A stretch of DNA of 64,000 bases from Obelidium mucronatum (GCA_025765595.1 JAIVFH010000006.1:248001-312000); one strand, 5' to 3'; numbered from the stretch's first letter, positions 32,931 to 45,559 are shown. Program-made: numbers and translations. Notes: a model not told the origin generated them from the letters alone.

Positions 32931-33381
32931 TGAAAACAGCTGTTGGTTCTAGCAGAGTGTTGCCAGTGTCCAAGTGCAGGCATGACAACATGGACCAATT
33001 TGTAGTACACAGGAAATTACAATTACAGGGAATTCTTGTGTTTCTACACCAAAGAGGCATGTAATCTTGCTCTCCCTTACATCAAGACAGACTCAAAGAG
33101 CGGAATTCCACCAGTTTGGGAGATGAGCATGCATTGGACAAATACAATGGCTTAAATAATGTTGAGCCAAAGTTTAACTGACCACAAGATTTTGAGGTGG
33201 GTGTCGGTCTGACAGGTACTGCCAAGAGATTGCTCATTAGACTGCTGTTTGTGGATGTGGAAACAATACAAATCATGCACAGATCAGATCAGGCAAAGAA
33301 TCAGAATTTAAGAGAATAGTTTCAGTTAGTATCTGTATTGATTATCAAACATGGTTGATTTCTTAGTGATTTTCAGGAGAG
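32931..33381. other. Boundary between transposon region and genic block
   Basis: About 450 bp without a supported gene; short frames on both strands only. It holds the tail of the Plavaka remnant and the promoter region of the UBE2U-like gene. I could not identify specific promoter elements. Confidence 0.4.
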
Positions 33382-34910
33382 ATGTCTCGACCAGCCTTGT
33401 TGCTTGAAAGAGAACTGTATCGAATCGCGCGAGCAGATGACAACGCGAGCCCATGGGTAAAGCCAATTTTGAGCAGCGAGAATATCTCAAACATCTTTTA
33501 TCCACCACCAGGGAATCTCAGCCGATGTCGTGTTGAATGTTAGTGTTTGCTGATCCGGTGACGTCGGCTGAAAGAAACGCTATATTAAGGATATATTCGA
33601 TTGGCAATGCATAGTTCTCGGGCCTCCAGATACGCCATGGGAGGGTATGTTGATTGTAAATTGAGCTCTTCCTGTCACTGCGACTGATAAACAACTCCAG
33701 GTGCGATCCTGAAAATCAAATTGACCTTCAGCGAAGATTACAACGAAGTACCACCAAAAGGTTGCATTTTTAGTTTATCAATCGAATCGCTGATTGGCTG
33801 TCGGTCATAGTGGTTTTTCAAACCGTCCCATTCCATCCAAATATTGATATGCACACTGGCGTTCCGTGCATCGCGTTTTTGGATGATCCTTCGGCTTGGG
33901 ATCCAAATATGAGTATATTTGGAATGCTTCTCAGCTTGCAAGTAGGTGTCATTGACATTATTGCTCAACACCCACTTAACACAACTCGACAAGAATCTCC
34001 TTGTACATCCAAACCTTGAAAACCCAGTCAATTTACCTGCTTACGAAATATTTACCCAATCTCCTCGACTATATGAACAACTCTGCCGAGACTGTGTAGT
34101 TGCGAGTAGAAGAATCGATGGTATGAAGCTCAGATAATAGTATTGAATACCAGCAATGTTTAATGCCTTTATACAGTGGGACTTCGGCCACATTCAAGTT
34201 CAACTTCCGAAAGCTACATTCAACCCAACGGCAATTCTACATCTGATTTCAGCCATCAATACCAATGCCTTGCGAATGACGAAGAAGTTGCAGTGATAAC
34301 AATTCCACAAACACCATCAGAGGTGACGAAAGCACCCCCAAAACCAAAAGTGGCACGTCTGAGTTTCGAAGAATATCACGCATTCTGGAAAAACGCCGCA
34401 ACAGCTTTGCCTCCAGAGCCAACTCGCATCGATTCTGTTAAACCTACTTTAATGCGCCTTGATGGAGTAACTGATAACAGTCGCATGACACAAACGAGAT
34501 TTAGAGATCTCGTTGAGTCGCAGAGGTACCTTTGGTATGGCCGTTTTGATAAGGGAAAACACAAGCTGGAGAAAATGAGAGAGGTTGCTGCAAGGCAGGC
34601 ATCTATAAAAAACGCTTACACTGCTGTCGCTTCCGTGGAAGTGCCACAACCTGGTCGAGCTGATGAAACGCAACACGCCACAGCGCATGCTCTTCCGGAG
34701 CTACCATCTCAATCTGCTGCGTCTCAAAGTTCTGTGACGACAGCGACTAGCTTGTATAGTAAAGGTGTGCTTGATATAGATAAGATGAAAATGGGAACAT
34801 CGACAACATCCAGAGACGGAAATTCCCACAATATAAAAAACAGCGATGAGAACGAGTCCGATTGGGAAAGAGAAGCGATGGAATTAGAGCAATGGGCAAA
34901 TGATCTATAA
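33382..34910 (+). CDS. UBE2U-like ubiquitin-conjugating enzyme E2
   Basis: Six exons (33382-33531, 33590-33644, 33701-33760, 33811-33941, 33994-34120, 34177-34910), all in phase, give about 418 residues. The UBC fold occupies the first about 170: LLLERELYRIARADDN, IFDWQCIVLGPPDTPWEG, SEDYNEVPPKVVFQ, then the HPN-containing FHPNIDMHTGVPCIAFLDDP with the catalytic Cys after HTGVP. This active-site wording, followed by HPNLENPVNLPAYEIF, matches UBE2U rather than other E2s. The long C-terminal tail also parallels human UBE2U: an EEYHAFWKNAATA block, RYLWYGRFDKGKHK, and an acidic ending SDWEREAMELEQWANDL. Function of UBE2U is poorly known; in animals expression is mainly in testis. The exon 1 donor (GTTGAA) is weak. 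Confidence 0.85.
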
Positions 34911-34961
34911 TCAAAAAAAGTTGAAAGAACAGTAAAAAAAGTTAGAAAAAGTGACAAATCC

Positions 34962-35513
34962 ATGAGCACAGCAACCCCAAAAGTGACGGCACCTATATCG
35001 GGTGTGCCAGGAGCAGGACAAAAAGAAGCCGCCGAAGCATACTTACGCAAACACAATATTCCGGCGACTCTCCAACAGATTCTGACATCCTTGCTTCAAC
35101 AAAGACCAGACGACCCAAAAAAGTTTATCATCAAAAAACTTGAAGATGCTAAAAACGCGAAGGTATCAACGATTTCAAAGATTCCTTAAGAGTATTACTT
35201 GACGAGATAGTTTTGGTAGACTCGCGGACAATCGATGTTGGTATTCTCTCGAGAGAATTTGATTGCACTCTACAAGATTTTTGATGTAACTGCGAAAGGC
35301 CACATAACTCTTGAGCAATACAAAGCCGCAATGCAAGACATTGGTGCCGTTTCATATAATTTGACACCTAATGGACATGAGAAAGACCGAATTGGCCAAG
35401 ACGACTTTGTAGACAACGCGTAAGAATTTTCAATATACTTTAAATCGATGTTAATCATGAATAATCTATTGTAACTCTCTAGATTCTCTGCCCTCTTAAA
35501 GTCGCCATCCTAA
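34962..35513 (+). CDS. EFCAB10-like protein (RIIa/DPY30-type dimerisation plus EF-hand-like domain)
   Basis: Three exons (34962-35162, 35220-35419, 35483-35513) give about 143 residues, close to human EFCAB10 (about 130). The N-terminus has QKEAAEAYLRKHNIPATLQQ followed by RPDDPKKFIIKKLE, matching the EAA.EYL..H.I..LL...T..LL..RP..P..FLI segment of EFCAB10, a dimerisation-docking helix pair. The second exon carries LIALYKIFDVTAKGHITLEQ and YKAAMQDIG, an EF-hand-like helix-loop-helix; loop residues are only partly those that bind calcium. EFCAB10 homologues are cilium-associated. The gene begins 51 bp after the UBE2U-like stop on the same strand and converges on the MDM1-like gene (42 bp between stops). 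Confidence 0.82.
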
Positions 35514-35555
35514 ACAATAAACACCCTTTGAAGTTTTACACCCCTTTTGATGCAT

Positions 35556-37089
35556 CTACAATGGCACCTGATTTCGTCTCAATCGTGCACGATGCAAAAT
35601 CTCTTGAGCTAAATTCCAGGTAGGAGGAGGCTCTAAAGCAAATTGAAGAATTCGATTCTTTCGTTCAGTATCAATTCGACTTGAGGAGTTGGGTAGTTCC
35701 CCGCCAGCGACATTCATTGAGTTCTCGGCTTCGGTGAAAATTTGACTCACTCCTCCCATCTTTTGTCCAGATTTAATTCCTGCAGCTGGCAGATCAGTTG
35801 GATTTAGTTTTATGCTTTTTGCAACAGAGTGGGGGTTTCTGTCAGGCTCGCCCCCAGTGAAAAACACCCCCGCACTGATTCTGTTATTTGAAGATTTGGC
35901 TGTTTGCGGGTTGTCCGTCGTCACAATGGAAACTGGGATAACTGGAGCAACCAGAGAGGTAGACTTGTCTCTACTAACTGTTACTCCAGTCTTTCTCGTA
36001 TTGACAGCTGAGCCTGCTAAACTTTTGATAGTAGTTTCCATAAGGGCCTTACTCTGCTTCTTTTTAAGTTCGACAGCAGGGGTCCAATCTTGAAATTGAC
36101 GCTGGTACTCAGTTTGGTAAGCTTCCACTCGTTGCTGAAGTTTCGTTTTCGCAGCAAGAAGTTTTTTGGAAAGCTCATCTTGGTTTGGCTCCTTTCCTTT
36201 CCCAACGTCGGAGAAAAGGGCACTTCCTTCTTCACTTTGGTTAGATACAGGGGGTGGGGATTTGAGGACGCGAGAGCTCCTCTGATGCTGAGAAGGACCC
36301 GGAATAAAAGCAACCTGTGGAGTTTTGGATTGACGTAATGCTGCATTATTTTGGGGTGCTTCCTGCTGTCAAAAATATTTTAAACCTCTAACTGCATACG
36401 AAAATGAGGCGAGTTACCCGAATCTTTGTTTTTCCTTGGGCTTTTCTATCAATCTCATCAACTATAATCGATTTGGTCTTAAAATGCTGATATCTTTCTT
36501 CCAACTCCTGATAAATATCGTCGGATGTATGGCTTGCGGCCGGAGAGTAAGGACGCCCAATTGACGAGCCTTTTTGAGATCTGGCAGGCGAAGGAAGGTA
36601 TGAATTGGTATGTGATCTCTTGTGCGAATCATATTGTCGCATTATGTTCTGTAGCAAATAATCAACTTTTGAAAATTAAATACATCACGCGAATGCTAAC
36701 CTCATATTCTTCTTGTATTGAGCGAGGCGCCGAACTGAATGGAGTATTTAAGCCGGAGTCATCCGGGGAAGTTATCTAGAGGCGATATGAGCCAGTTGGT
36801 TTTGTTTACAAGTAATTACGTGTTGATCCGAGCTTCTGCGACGTGGGTCGGCCGCATGCGGTCTACGGGCTTGTGCAGAATACAGACGCGTCAAATTAGG
36901 GAGCGAGTCTGTTTTTTGATGATCATCGCGGAATGATTCTTCTGACTCTGGTGAGTCCGAACGCGTTGTGTCCGAAGCATCGCTTTGAGCTGCAGGTGTT
37001 GCCTCGCCGGCCGCGCGCCACTGAAACTGGCGCGTGTATTCGCTCTGCCAGCGCAGGCTTGTCTGTTTTGGCTGGCTTGGATCTCTCAT
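35556..37089 (-). CDS. MDM1-like microtubule/centriole protein with SEYxRQFxW repeats
   Basis: Four exons (36820-37089, 36701-36775, 36418-36648, 35556-36365), all phase 0, give 461 residues. Two copies of the signature found in MDM1 are visible: SEYTRQFQWR near residue 15 and TEYQRQFQDWTPA in the last exon. The rest is disordered, Ser/Arg/Pro-rich, with a short charged helix before the second motif. Vertebrate MDM1 binds microtubules through such motifs and restrains centriole duplication. The protein is shorter than human MDM1 (about 710 aa) and assignment rests mainly on the two motifs, so a related SEY-motif protein is possible. The start codon lies 57 bp from the divergent kinesin start. 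Confidence 0.62.
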
Positions 37090-37146
37090 TCTATTTTGTT
37101 GATTTGTTTTTTTTTATTTCCGCAGACAAATTCGGACACAACTTCA
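37090..37146. promoter_or_regulatory. 57-bp divergent intergenic region (MDM1-like / kinesin-7)
   Basis: Start codons of two divergently read cytoskeletal genes are 57 bp apart. The gap is T-rich on the plus strand. A shared promoter is inferred; no specific element was recognised. Confidence 0.45.
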
Positions 37147-40100
37147 ATGGACAACATCAAAGTCGTTATTCGCGTGCGGCCTCTCAATGACCGCGAAACG
37201 CAGACTGGCCAGGCAAACGTGTGGCTGGTCTCAGGCGCAAATATCTGCCTCGAGAAAGAGCGTGGTAGCCAGCCGTTCTCCTTCGACAATGTCTACAACA
37301 ATCAGGCAACGACAGCCGATATCTATGCGGGCTCTTCGCGCGACCTCATTGACTCTTGGTAGTGTGTTCTTGATAGGGCAACATCAGCCTCTTATGCTTA
37401 CCTCTCCTCATTACAGCTGCGAGGGTGTTAATGGTGCATATTCTCTTTTTGAATATAAACAACTCAATCGATTATTCTTCAGCAACTATATTTGCATATG
37501 GTCAAACATCATCGGGAAAGACGTATACAATGAGCGGGGACCGAAATGCACCAGGGATGATATCGCTGGCTATCAATCATATCTTCGACCGGATTAACAA
37601 AGTATGTATCAAATTGGGTGGAAGAGGAATCTTACTCTCGAATACCTTCCAGTCCGATGATCTTGCCTACACCGTCAAAGTCAGTTACCTAGAGATATAC
37701 AATGAGGTAGAATATCCTTATCGACTGGAAGCAAAGTTCTAATTTCTGTGGTTCAGAACGTCAATGACTTACTATCCCCAGCCAATATGAATTTGACGAT
37801 TCGGGAACACTCGACGGTGCAGTGTAAACTCAACAGCGTTATTGATTCTAAAACCAATTCAGCTTGGGGTCCACGTGAGTGGCTTGACTGAAGTATTGGC
37901 CAAGTCTCCGGAAAGTGTTGTAGCTCTCATTTCAAAGGGAGAAGGTATGGACAATTTCCAGTTCTTGACCGTTTAATTTCAATTGCAGCCAATCGCCATG
38001 TTGGGAGCACGAATATGAATGAAAGAAGTTCACGATCTCACACGATTCTCCGAATTTTAATTCAAAGTCAACGGAAAGACGATAAACTGGCCGGAATTCG
38101 TGCCTCTTGTCTTGTATGGTTATCATTCCATCTACAATTTAATGCTAAGACTCCTGTTCAGAACCTTGTTGATTTGGCGGGATCAGAAAGGGCAGCCCAC
38201 ACAGGCGCAAAGGGAAAGCGCCTAAAAGAAGGTGGTTCCATCAATAAGAGCTTGTTGGCGTTAGCGACGGTCATTGCCAAATTATCAGAGGAGGGAGCGG
38301 ACAGGTGAGCAAGTTATTTGACTGATAAAAACTTAAAATATCAATACAGACAGCATATTCCGTACCGTGACTCAAAGATGACACGAATACTGCAACCATC
38401 TCTTGGAGGAAATGCCAGGACTTTAATCATTTGCACAGTTACTCCATCCTCTGGATTCATTGACGAAACAATTAGTACTCTAAAATTTGCGAGTCGAGCG
38501 AAGTCTATACGAAATCGACCAACTGTTAATGAAATAATCCCAGATAATGTTTTGATCAAGCAGTACGAGAAGCAAATCAATTTACTTAAAAGTCAACTGA
38601 ACAATGTAAATATTCTCCATGTTTCCATATGTTTGACTTGCTGGTTTATTTATTTGTTTCAAGTTCAAGAGTTCTCCAGCAATCAGATCCGATTGCCACA
38701 ATGAAATACCCTTTATGGCTTCTGATGATTTCCGTCAGAGCTACCCATACAACATTACACATTCACAAACTCCGGACTTAATGCTGACAAGTTTGTCGGT
38801 ATGAAAATGCAGATGAAGAAGTTACAAGGCTGACTTCTATATCAAACTCAGTCTAATCAATTCGAAGACGTAAAGCAAACAATGCGTTCTGCTGCTAAAC
38901 TGCTCAAGTCAATTACTGGGATTAGGACCGAAGTTGCATCATCAAAAGCACAAATGCTGACTGTTGTACAAAACATGCGTTTCAATAGTGAAACCCGTCT
39001 TGCCACAGTAACTAGATTTTGGGGCTCGTATAAAGCTAATCTTTAAATTACACATTAGATGAAATCTGTTTTGGTGGGAGTTTCGGAGCACTTCTTGGAA
39101 GTAAAGCAGGCTTTAAACGGGAAAGCAATTGAAAACAGGCAACTGGAAATAGATTTGGCGGATGAAAGAAACATTCGGAAAGAAGCCGAGTCAAGATTGG
39201 CCGAGGAAGCTAAAATTCGCGAACGTTTGAATAATGTTGTTGGTGAGGAGCGAAGCAAAGTAGAAATGCTCTTGGTGAGTGAATGATTTTCCTTTTCGGT
39301 TGAATTGAGTCTTGGTGTTGCTAGGCATCCAAAGATACTCTTGAGTTGATTTCTACCAAGTTGGAAGATTTGGTGGCGAAATCAACAATACAGTTTAACC
39401 TGTCTCCGAAAATCAGTGAGAGCTTGAGGGATCTTATTGCAGCGCTTGTGTTATCTCCCGGTGATTGTGATGTGGGAGATTTCTTAAATGTTTTGGAAGA
39501 CATGAAAGAGGAAGAGGTTAAGGTGGTCGTATTTTCAATACTTGATATTCACAGTTTATTTTTCATGGTCAGATCAAGAAAGTGTACAATGAGTTGCGAG
39601 CGGTGTTCGAAGAAGGCAAACAGGCATTGACAACAGAGATTGAGCACAAGACATTGGCTTTGACGCATGCTCTTTCCAAACACGATCAAATGCAGTCTCA
39701 AATCGTGACTTTGACTCGAGAACTAGAATCGCAGAAGACCGAATTGGCTGAAATGCTGGTATGAATAACAACAAAGATAATACAAAGAACATTAATGATA
39801 GTACAGAAAGCATCAGTCGCAACGAAAGAATTACTTTCAGAAAAAGAGGAGGAGATATACAAGAAAACCAATGAATTGTCTCACCTTGAGGACATTCGAC
39901 AAGTGAGTATTTCTACTGTGAGAACAGGTCACTGAACCAAATTGAATGCAGAAAGAGTATACAACTTGTCAAGCTTCCCAGCTCTTGACAAAACAGAAGC
40001 TGTTTGACCTGACAAAGTGCTTAGTTGAAAGTTTTGGTCTCGCAGTCGACGATGCCACCGCGGCGGAATCTATTCAATTTGAAATTATGCAGTACTTTGA

Positions 40101-40411
40101 TCCATCTCATCAAGTGGTCGTGCCCAACAAGTTTTCGGTGTTATTTGAGGGATGCAAAAACCTGGTGGTTTGTGACCAACGATTGCAACTTTTAACTTGA
40201 TTAAAAGCGTCTCCATGTCAGATTGATAAGATACGGGGTGAAATTATAGCATCAGGAGAGAAGGAGCTCGAAACTTCAGCGTCTGCAAGTGAGATGCGAG
40301 AGAGGGAACTGAAGAACAAAATATCAGCATTGGAGGCACACATTTCAACCTTATCAGAAGAAAACCAATCCATGATCGAACGTCATGATGTCTTGAAGGT
40401 GTGTGTGTGTG

Positions 40412-40488
<77 letters not shown>

Positions 40489-42582
40489 GTGTGTTTCTTG
40501 GGCTGGCGTTTTACTGATAAACCACTTTTTTTGCAGATCAGTAATCAGTCCCTTGCATCAAGATTAGACTCTATTTCTTCTGAGAATGCAATTATTATGG
40601 AAGAAAATAAGTCTTTAAAGCAGGACCTTGAAAGTTTGACATTGAAACTGGTGAAAATTTTCAAGAAATTTTTTTCTCCTTTTTCTCAAGGGTACATTTT
40701 TTGGGATTTAGAATCGAGATGCGGAGACTATCGCCAGTCAATTTAATTCATTTCGAAAATCTGTTCATTCATTTATTCAAGCTTGCACAAGTCACTTTAG
40801 TCTACCAATGGACGTTGTTGAGGTTCTTGCTCTCGCTGCCGAGGAAGCAATGACGTCTGGGGGGGAGTATGACTCGAAAGAATCTGGTTTGCTGGCATGT
40901 TTGAAGGATATGAGTGATCGCCAGGTAAGCATACGATGCATCAAGGTAGACTTGACTTAAATCCTCGTTAGACGACTCAAATTTTATCGGAAATCAAAAC
41001 CAAACATGATCTCGAAATGAAGAAAATACTTAATGAAATTGATTCAAAAACTGTTGCACTTGAACAACTTCAGCGGGATGTTCAATTGAAAGATACAACA
41101 ATGCAATGTACACAACGAGATAAAGAACGCTTTCAAAAGAATCTCGAGGAATCTCAGGTATTACTGAAGTGCTTGCGGTATTAATATGTTAAATTCGTAA
41201 ACATATAAGTCTCGATGCACGAAAGCTGAAAGCGAATTAGCAGAAGCCCGAAAGGTGTCAGCTTCTACTGACCGAAAATTTAAAAAGCTTCAAGGCTCGT
41301 TGAAAGAACTCGAACATCAGCATGTGAAGATTCTCTCCGAAAAAGAGGCTGTTGAAAGAGACCATCAGTCTCTGCTTTCTCAATACCAACACTGCAGAAC
41401 TGAACTTGAACTTTCAAAGAGCTCTCAAGGAATAGGCTTAATGGATGAAGCTATTTTTGTGAAGCTCCAAACCGCTGTTGAGGAAAAGAACAAACTTCTG
41501 GAACGGGTGGATATAGAGTATCGCACACTATTGGCCAACTTCTCTGCACTTCAGACTGAAACTCGAAGTCTTCATGAAGCTCTTGTATCGATGGAGGTGG
41601 AGAAATGTAATACGAATCAAGAGCTGGAAAACTTTATTGAGCGCTCTAATGAACAGGAACGTGAGATCGAGGATTTAAGAATGCAGGAGGAGTTTTTGCG
41701 TTCACGACTTTCAATCTTTGAAAGTCAATCCACAGGTGACTGTGGTGGGGACGTTGGGGGAAATTCTCTTTTGAGTGAAGTGGAAGATCGCAGGCTGGAA
41801 AGTGAGAAAAGATTCTCACAGCTGTTTGTGAACCAAAGGAAGATGCACAAGGAGATACAGCAACTCAAAAAAGAAAAGAAAGACTTGAAGAACCAGCTCG
41901 CATTGGTTGATTCAAACTCAAAAGGGATGTCGGAGTCGCAGCTCAAGGCACAACTTTTGGAGATGTCCAAACTTATATCTGGTTTCAAGCAACAGCGAAC
42001 GAACGAGTCTTGCACGGCTGAAGATTCTGTTGGCGGTGGGGAGTATGATGCCGAAACGTATGACTTGCTGAAGTTGGAGTTGCACGAAAAGATACTTGAA
42101 CTGGAAGTGTTGAGAAACGAGAACAGGAATCTTCGAATTATGTCACTCAATGAGATGAGTAAAGTCAGAACGGCTGAATATTCTCTCGTTCAGCATGGAA
42201 AGAAGGTGCAACAAGCAGAGTCAACAATTATGCTTTTAAAAGACAAGTTAAGTGCGAAGGAGGATCCAGAATTGGATGTTGAAGATGTGGAGATGGAAAA
42301 TGCAGAAGAATCAACAGACGATGCCCAGCCATCTGTCCAAAACACCCAACATAACAAGGTGGGATATCAATTATTGAATTGTAACAGAAATTGAAACTGA
42401 TAATAGTTTTGTAGGAAAACAATAATATTTTTGGCCCAGTTTCTGTTTCACATCAGAAGTCAGGAATCATTAATGGGTCGATTCAAAAAACTGGTGTTGT
42501 GAACAATCGCCGTGAGAAGGCGAAGCAAGTGTGCATCAAAAACGATGGTGCTAAAGATGCCAGCGAGTGCAAACAACAATAA
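37147..42582 (+). CDS. Kinesin-7 (CENP-E-like) motor with long coiled-coil tail
   Basis: About twenty exons. The motor domain is N-terminal: [20 protein letters not shown], the P-loop exon with [15 protein letters not shown], switch [11 protein letters not shown], switch [17 protein letters not shown], then [35 protein letters not shown] and the neck start [11 protein letters not shown]. Motor position and sequence wording fit kinesin-7 (CENP-E), a plus-end motor for chromosome congression at kinetochores. From about 38,600 the exons encode an almost continuous coiled coil up to 42,360; the last exon (from about 42,416) is a short basic tail ending at 42,582. Total is about 1,450 residues, shorter than human CENP-E (about 2,700). 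Several small coiled-coil exons, notably 40,700-41,250, are placed only approximately. Converges on NOC4 with 141 bp between stops. Confidence 0.87.
40399..40494. repeat. (GT)n microsatellite starting at an intron donor
   Basis: About 96 bp of GT dinucleotides with three GC interruptions. It begins exactly at the 5' splice site after the codon AAG; the intron ends with TTTTTTGCAG at 40,536. The whole tract is intronic but provides dozens of alternative GT donors. Confidence 0.85.
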
Positions 42583-42723
42583 CACCCATATCATGCTGAA
42601 AAATGAATTCAATGATTCATAGCGAACTTAATCTGACTTTATTCCATTTGTGCCATAAGAAACAACAATGAATGTATTTTATATGATTATTTGTCTTTGC
42701 GGTAAAACAGACCAGTTTAACTT

Positions 42724-44705
42724 TTATTCAAATGAAATCACACCATCAAAGAACTTCTGACCACGAACGTCTCGAGTGACAGGAGCCATTGGAATGTCAT
42801 CTGGCACAGGTTTCTTATTTTCCAACTCAAATAGTGACTCATAACTGAGGTCTAAAAAGTCTTCGATTTCGTATGGTGCTTTAGTCAAAGGCTCCTGGAA
42901 GACTCCGGCCAGCGCTGAAACAGATGGTAGGTAGTGTTGAGTCATTGTCTAGAAATTCAAAGAGTAGCAATGAGAAGAATATCAAAGTAAACTCTTAGCA
43001 AACCCTCACTTGAAGTTCCCACAGAGAGCTTTCCAAAGCCCTACACTTGGCAGGATCATTCTCTTCCATTATAAAACAATCAGCTGCGCAAAGGAACAAA
43101 AATCAGTTGATTGGTGGCTTTCTTGAATAATAATTATTACTTGTTTCATCGGTGACATCTTCGGCATCAAACCTGTGGATAGTTGTGATAACTGCAGGGT
43201 GCCTTTTTAAAAGATTGTAAATGAAGGGAATGACAATGACAATGGCACTTGGACTGGCTCGAAGAGCATGCCTTGACAAGCGTTTCGCAAAGGCTGCAAC
43301 CAGATACGACGGCAAGTAATTTGAAGACAAAAACAGTTCCAAAAGACGGAAGAATCGGGACCTGTACTTGACCGAGAGTAGGTCGGCATCGACAAGAGTG
43401 TAGAGCTTTGTGTAAAAGTCGGGATAGTCCCTTAGAAAGAACAAGAGACTTTATCAGTACTGGACAAGGATCAATGTTGAACTTACAGATTGTGTTCCTG
43501 AATCAACGTAAACAACCCATTCAACGCCAATAAGCTGATTGCCCCGCCTTTACAAAAAGATAATTAGACTTTGTGTTTCCTAGATTTTTTTGAGATTGAC
43601 TCACCAGCATTGTAAGAGTCAGTTAAGAAGTCAATCAACAATGTAGGCTGATTCAATTGTGGGATAATAGTCTTATGAACAACAAGAAGTATCTTCTTGT
43701 AGGTCTCGACATTCATCGGGACTTTCAAATACGCCAGCCACGCATCTGAACAAGCTCGCTTTTGTGTACTTTTACTTTGCGGAGGAATTGTCATTTCTTC
43801 GTCTTCTTCCTCCTCATCCTCGGTTTCTTCGTCACCATTTCTGGACAATGGTCTCTTTCGTTTCTTTGATGAAGTTTTAACGGCACGTCCTTCTGCAGTA
43901 ACCCAATTGTCCCCAGTAAGATAATCAACAGTATCCAGCTGAGAGATTACATCGAATACAATAGAAATATCGACTTGAGCAGAATCGGCCTTTGACACTT
44001 TTCTGGTAATGCAAATTGGTGAGAATCGGAATTCAAAACAGCGTCACACAACATACTCCAAATTCCGATAAAAGTACAATTTTAAATCATCCCAAGAGTT
44101 GAGTAAACCAACGACATGATGAACCAGTTCTTGGGTGCCACTATTGGCTGGCTTTTTTGTACAAAGAGCCTTCACAAATTTCAGGTAGGCAGAGTTTTCA
44201 AACACCCAATCATCTGGCTTCTTTTGTGCCGCAATCAGGTTGAATGTCTCTGCGCGAACCAATTTAAGACAGCAATCGACTCCAAAGGTCTATTCGATTT
44301 CCACATTTAATGTGGTTGGACAAGGGAATCCTCGCAACATGACGTCACCTGCAGAGAAGGCTCATCCGAAGAAAATAACTTCGTCAATCGATCTAAGCAA
44401 ACATCCAAGTGATCCCGCAACCATGCTACAACTTTCTTTTCAGCTTCGGAAACAGCTCCTTTATGCCTGAATTCGCCGCGTTCCAGCAATTTACAGAAAA
44501 CATGGGTAGCTGCTGCTGATGCAGCGTGAACTGTTGAGTTTTTAACCTTCTAGCGTGTTACTACTTTGGATCAAGGCACTGTCAGAATCGGGATCGCCTC
44601 TACCTTTCCCTCGAGACTCATCAGGTCAAGAAGGGTCGCTATTCCGGGAAATCCTGTCTTAGACGCCAGTGCTTCTTTTGCAATCGTTGCAATGTCTTTA
44701 CTCAT
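42724..44705 (-). CDS. NOC4/UTP19-like nucleolar ribosome biogenesis protein
   Basis: About eight exons. The ATG at 44,705 begins SKDIATIAKEALASKTG; the next exons carry VHAASAAATHVFCKLLERGE and a Lys/Arg plus acidic insert. The diagnostic C-terminal half reads GGAISLLALNGLFTLIQEHN, DYPDFYTKLYTLVDADLLSV, RFFRLLELFLSSNYLPSYLV, AIVIVIPFIYNLLKRHPAV, DPAKCRALESSLWELQ and a final exon with HYLPSVSALAGVFQEPLTK. This is the conserved CBF/Mak21-family region of NOC4 (NOC4L), which with Nop14 acts in 40S subunit maturation and export. The gene is complete; the stop is at 42,724. A small in-frame uncertainty remains at the first intron. Confidence 0.88.
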
Positions 44706-44944
44706 CTGAGTGGTGATGAATTTGACGAACAAAAAAAAAAGAAAGAAAGGAGCCAAAAAATAATGTTTAGGTAGGAAGGAAGGAAACCAGTGCGTTCCGG
44801 ACTCCTCCACGTGTGATTAGAGTAGAGCTTGCTGATTTCTCGAAGCTATTGCATCCATGCCGGCAAGTTGCTGGTTGTCATCTGTCTCGCTCTATCATGC
44901 AGCCTCCGGGCTCTATCCCTGCCCCCCTGCTTTCCTTGCTAGTT

Positions 44945-45475
44945 ATGTCGGTGATATCTCATTCTGTTTGCGTTCTCCTTCAGTCGACAGATTCTGCGTT
45001 TTTCGGCGAAGAGGTCGCTTAGCACTCTGACAGAGGCTGCCACCCAAACGAATTCAGGAACTGCAATTGTCGATCGATTGGCTGTTGAGAAGATTGTTTC
45101 TTCAGTGGCCAGCCGTCATGGATTCGATGGAAACCTATCAGCAACATATCCATCACTCTCCACTAAATTCAGGGTCAGATTCTTAATCATTTCCGCATGT
45201 CTGTCGTTAAATATGATTCTATTTTTCGTATTCAGGTGGTGACTGAAGCAATTACGGAATGCAATGCAAAACTGATTGGAAACCGAGAACTGACTCAAAT
45301 CAAAACGTTGGATGATCTGGTGTGTGTGCTCTCTTCGACTGGATTTGCTGCACCAAAGTCTCTTTTGGAACAGAGTTACGATGTCTTCAATACAGAAGAT
45401 ACCGTGGAGAAGCTATTTTCCCAATTGGATGCAGAAGGAACACGTCCGATCAATCTATACTTTTCAAAAAGCTGA
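44945..45475 (+). CDS. Mitochondrial ribosomal protein mL50 candidate
   Basis: The main body reads AVEKIVSSVASRHGFDGNLS, then STKFR joined across an intron to VVTEAITECNAKLIGNRELT and IKTLDDLVCVL, which parallels the FKVL..A..E.G..V....L..I.TV.D.. pattern of mL50/MRPL50. The start is inferred: a two-codon first exon (44,945-44,950, ATG TCG), an intron with a GTGATA donor to 44,990, then a basic stretch with LRFSAKRSLSTL that would serve as a mitochondrial presequence. An alternative upstream start in another frame is possible. Stop at 45,475, 84 bp before the septin start. Confidence 0.6.
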
Positions 45476-45559
45476 TAGTTTCGCTCACGAAATAAAAGCA
45501 TCTCAATTTGCCAGTTTTGTTGTGATGCAGACGAAATTTTTTTCCAAATTGACAGTGAA

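Noticed and set aside
41725..42150. Ser-rich minus-strand frame opposite the kinesin tail
   Set aside because: Antisense of coiled-coil codons; no start context or motif.
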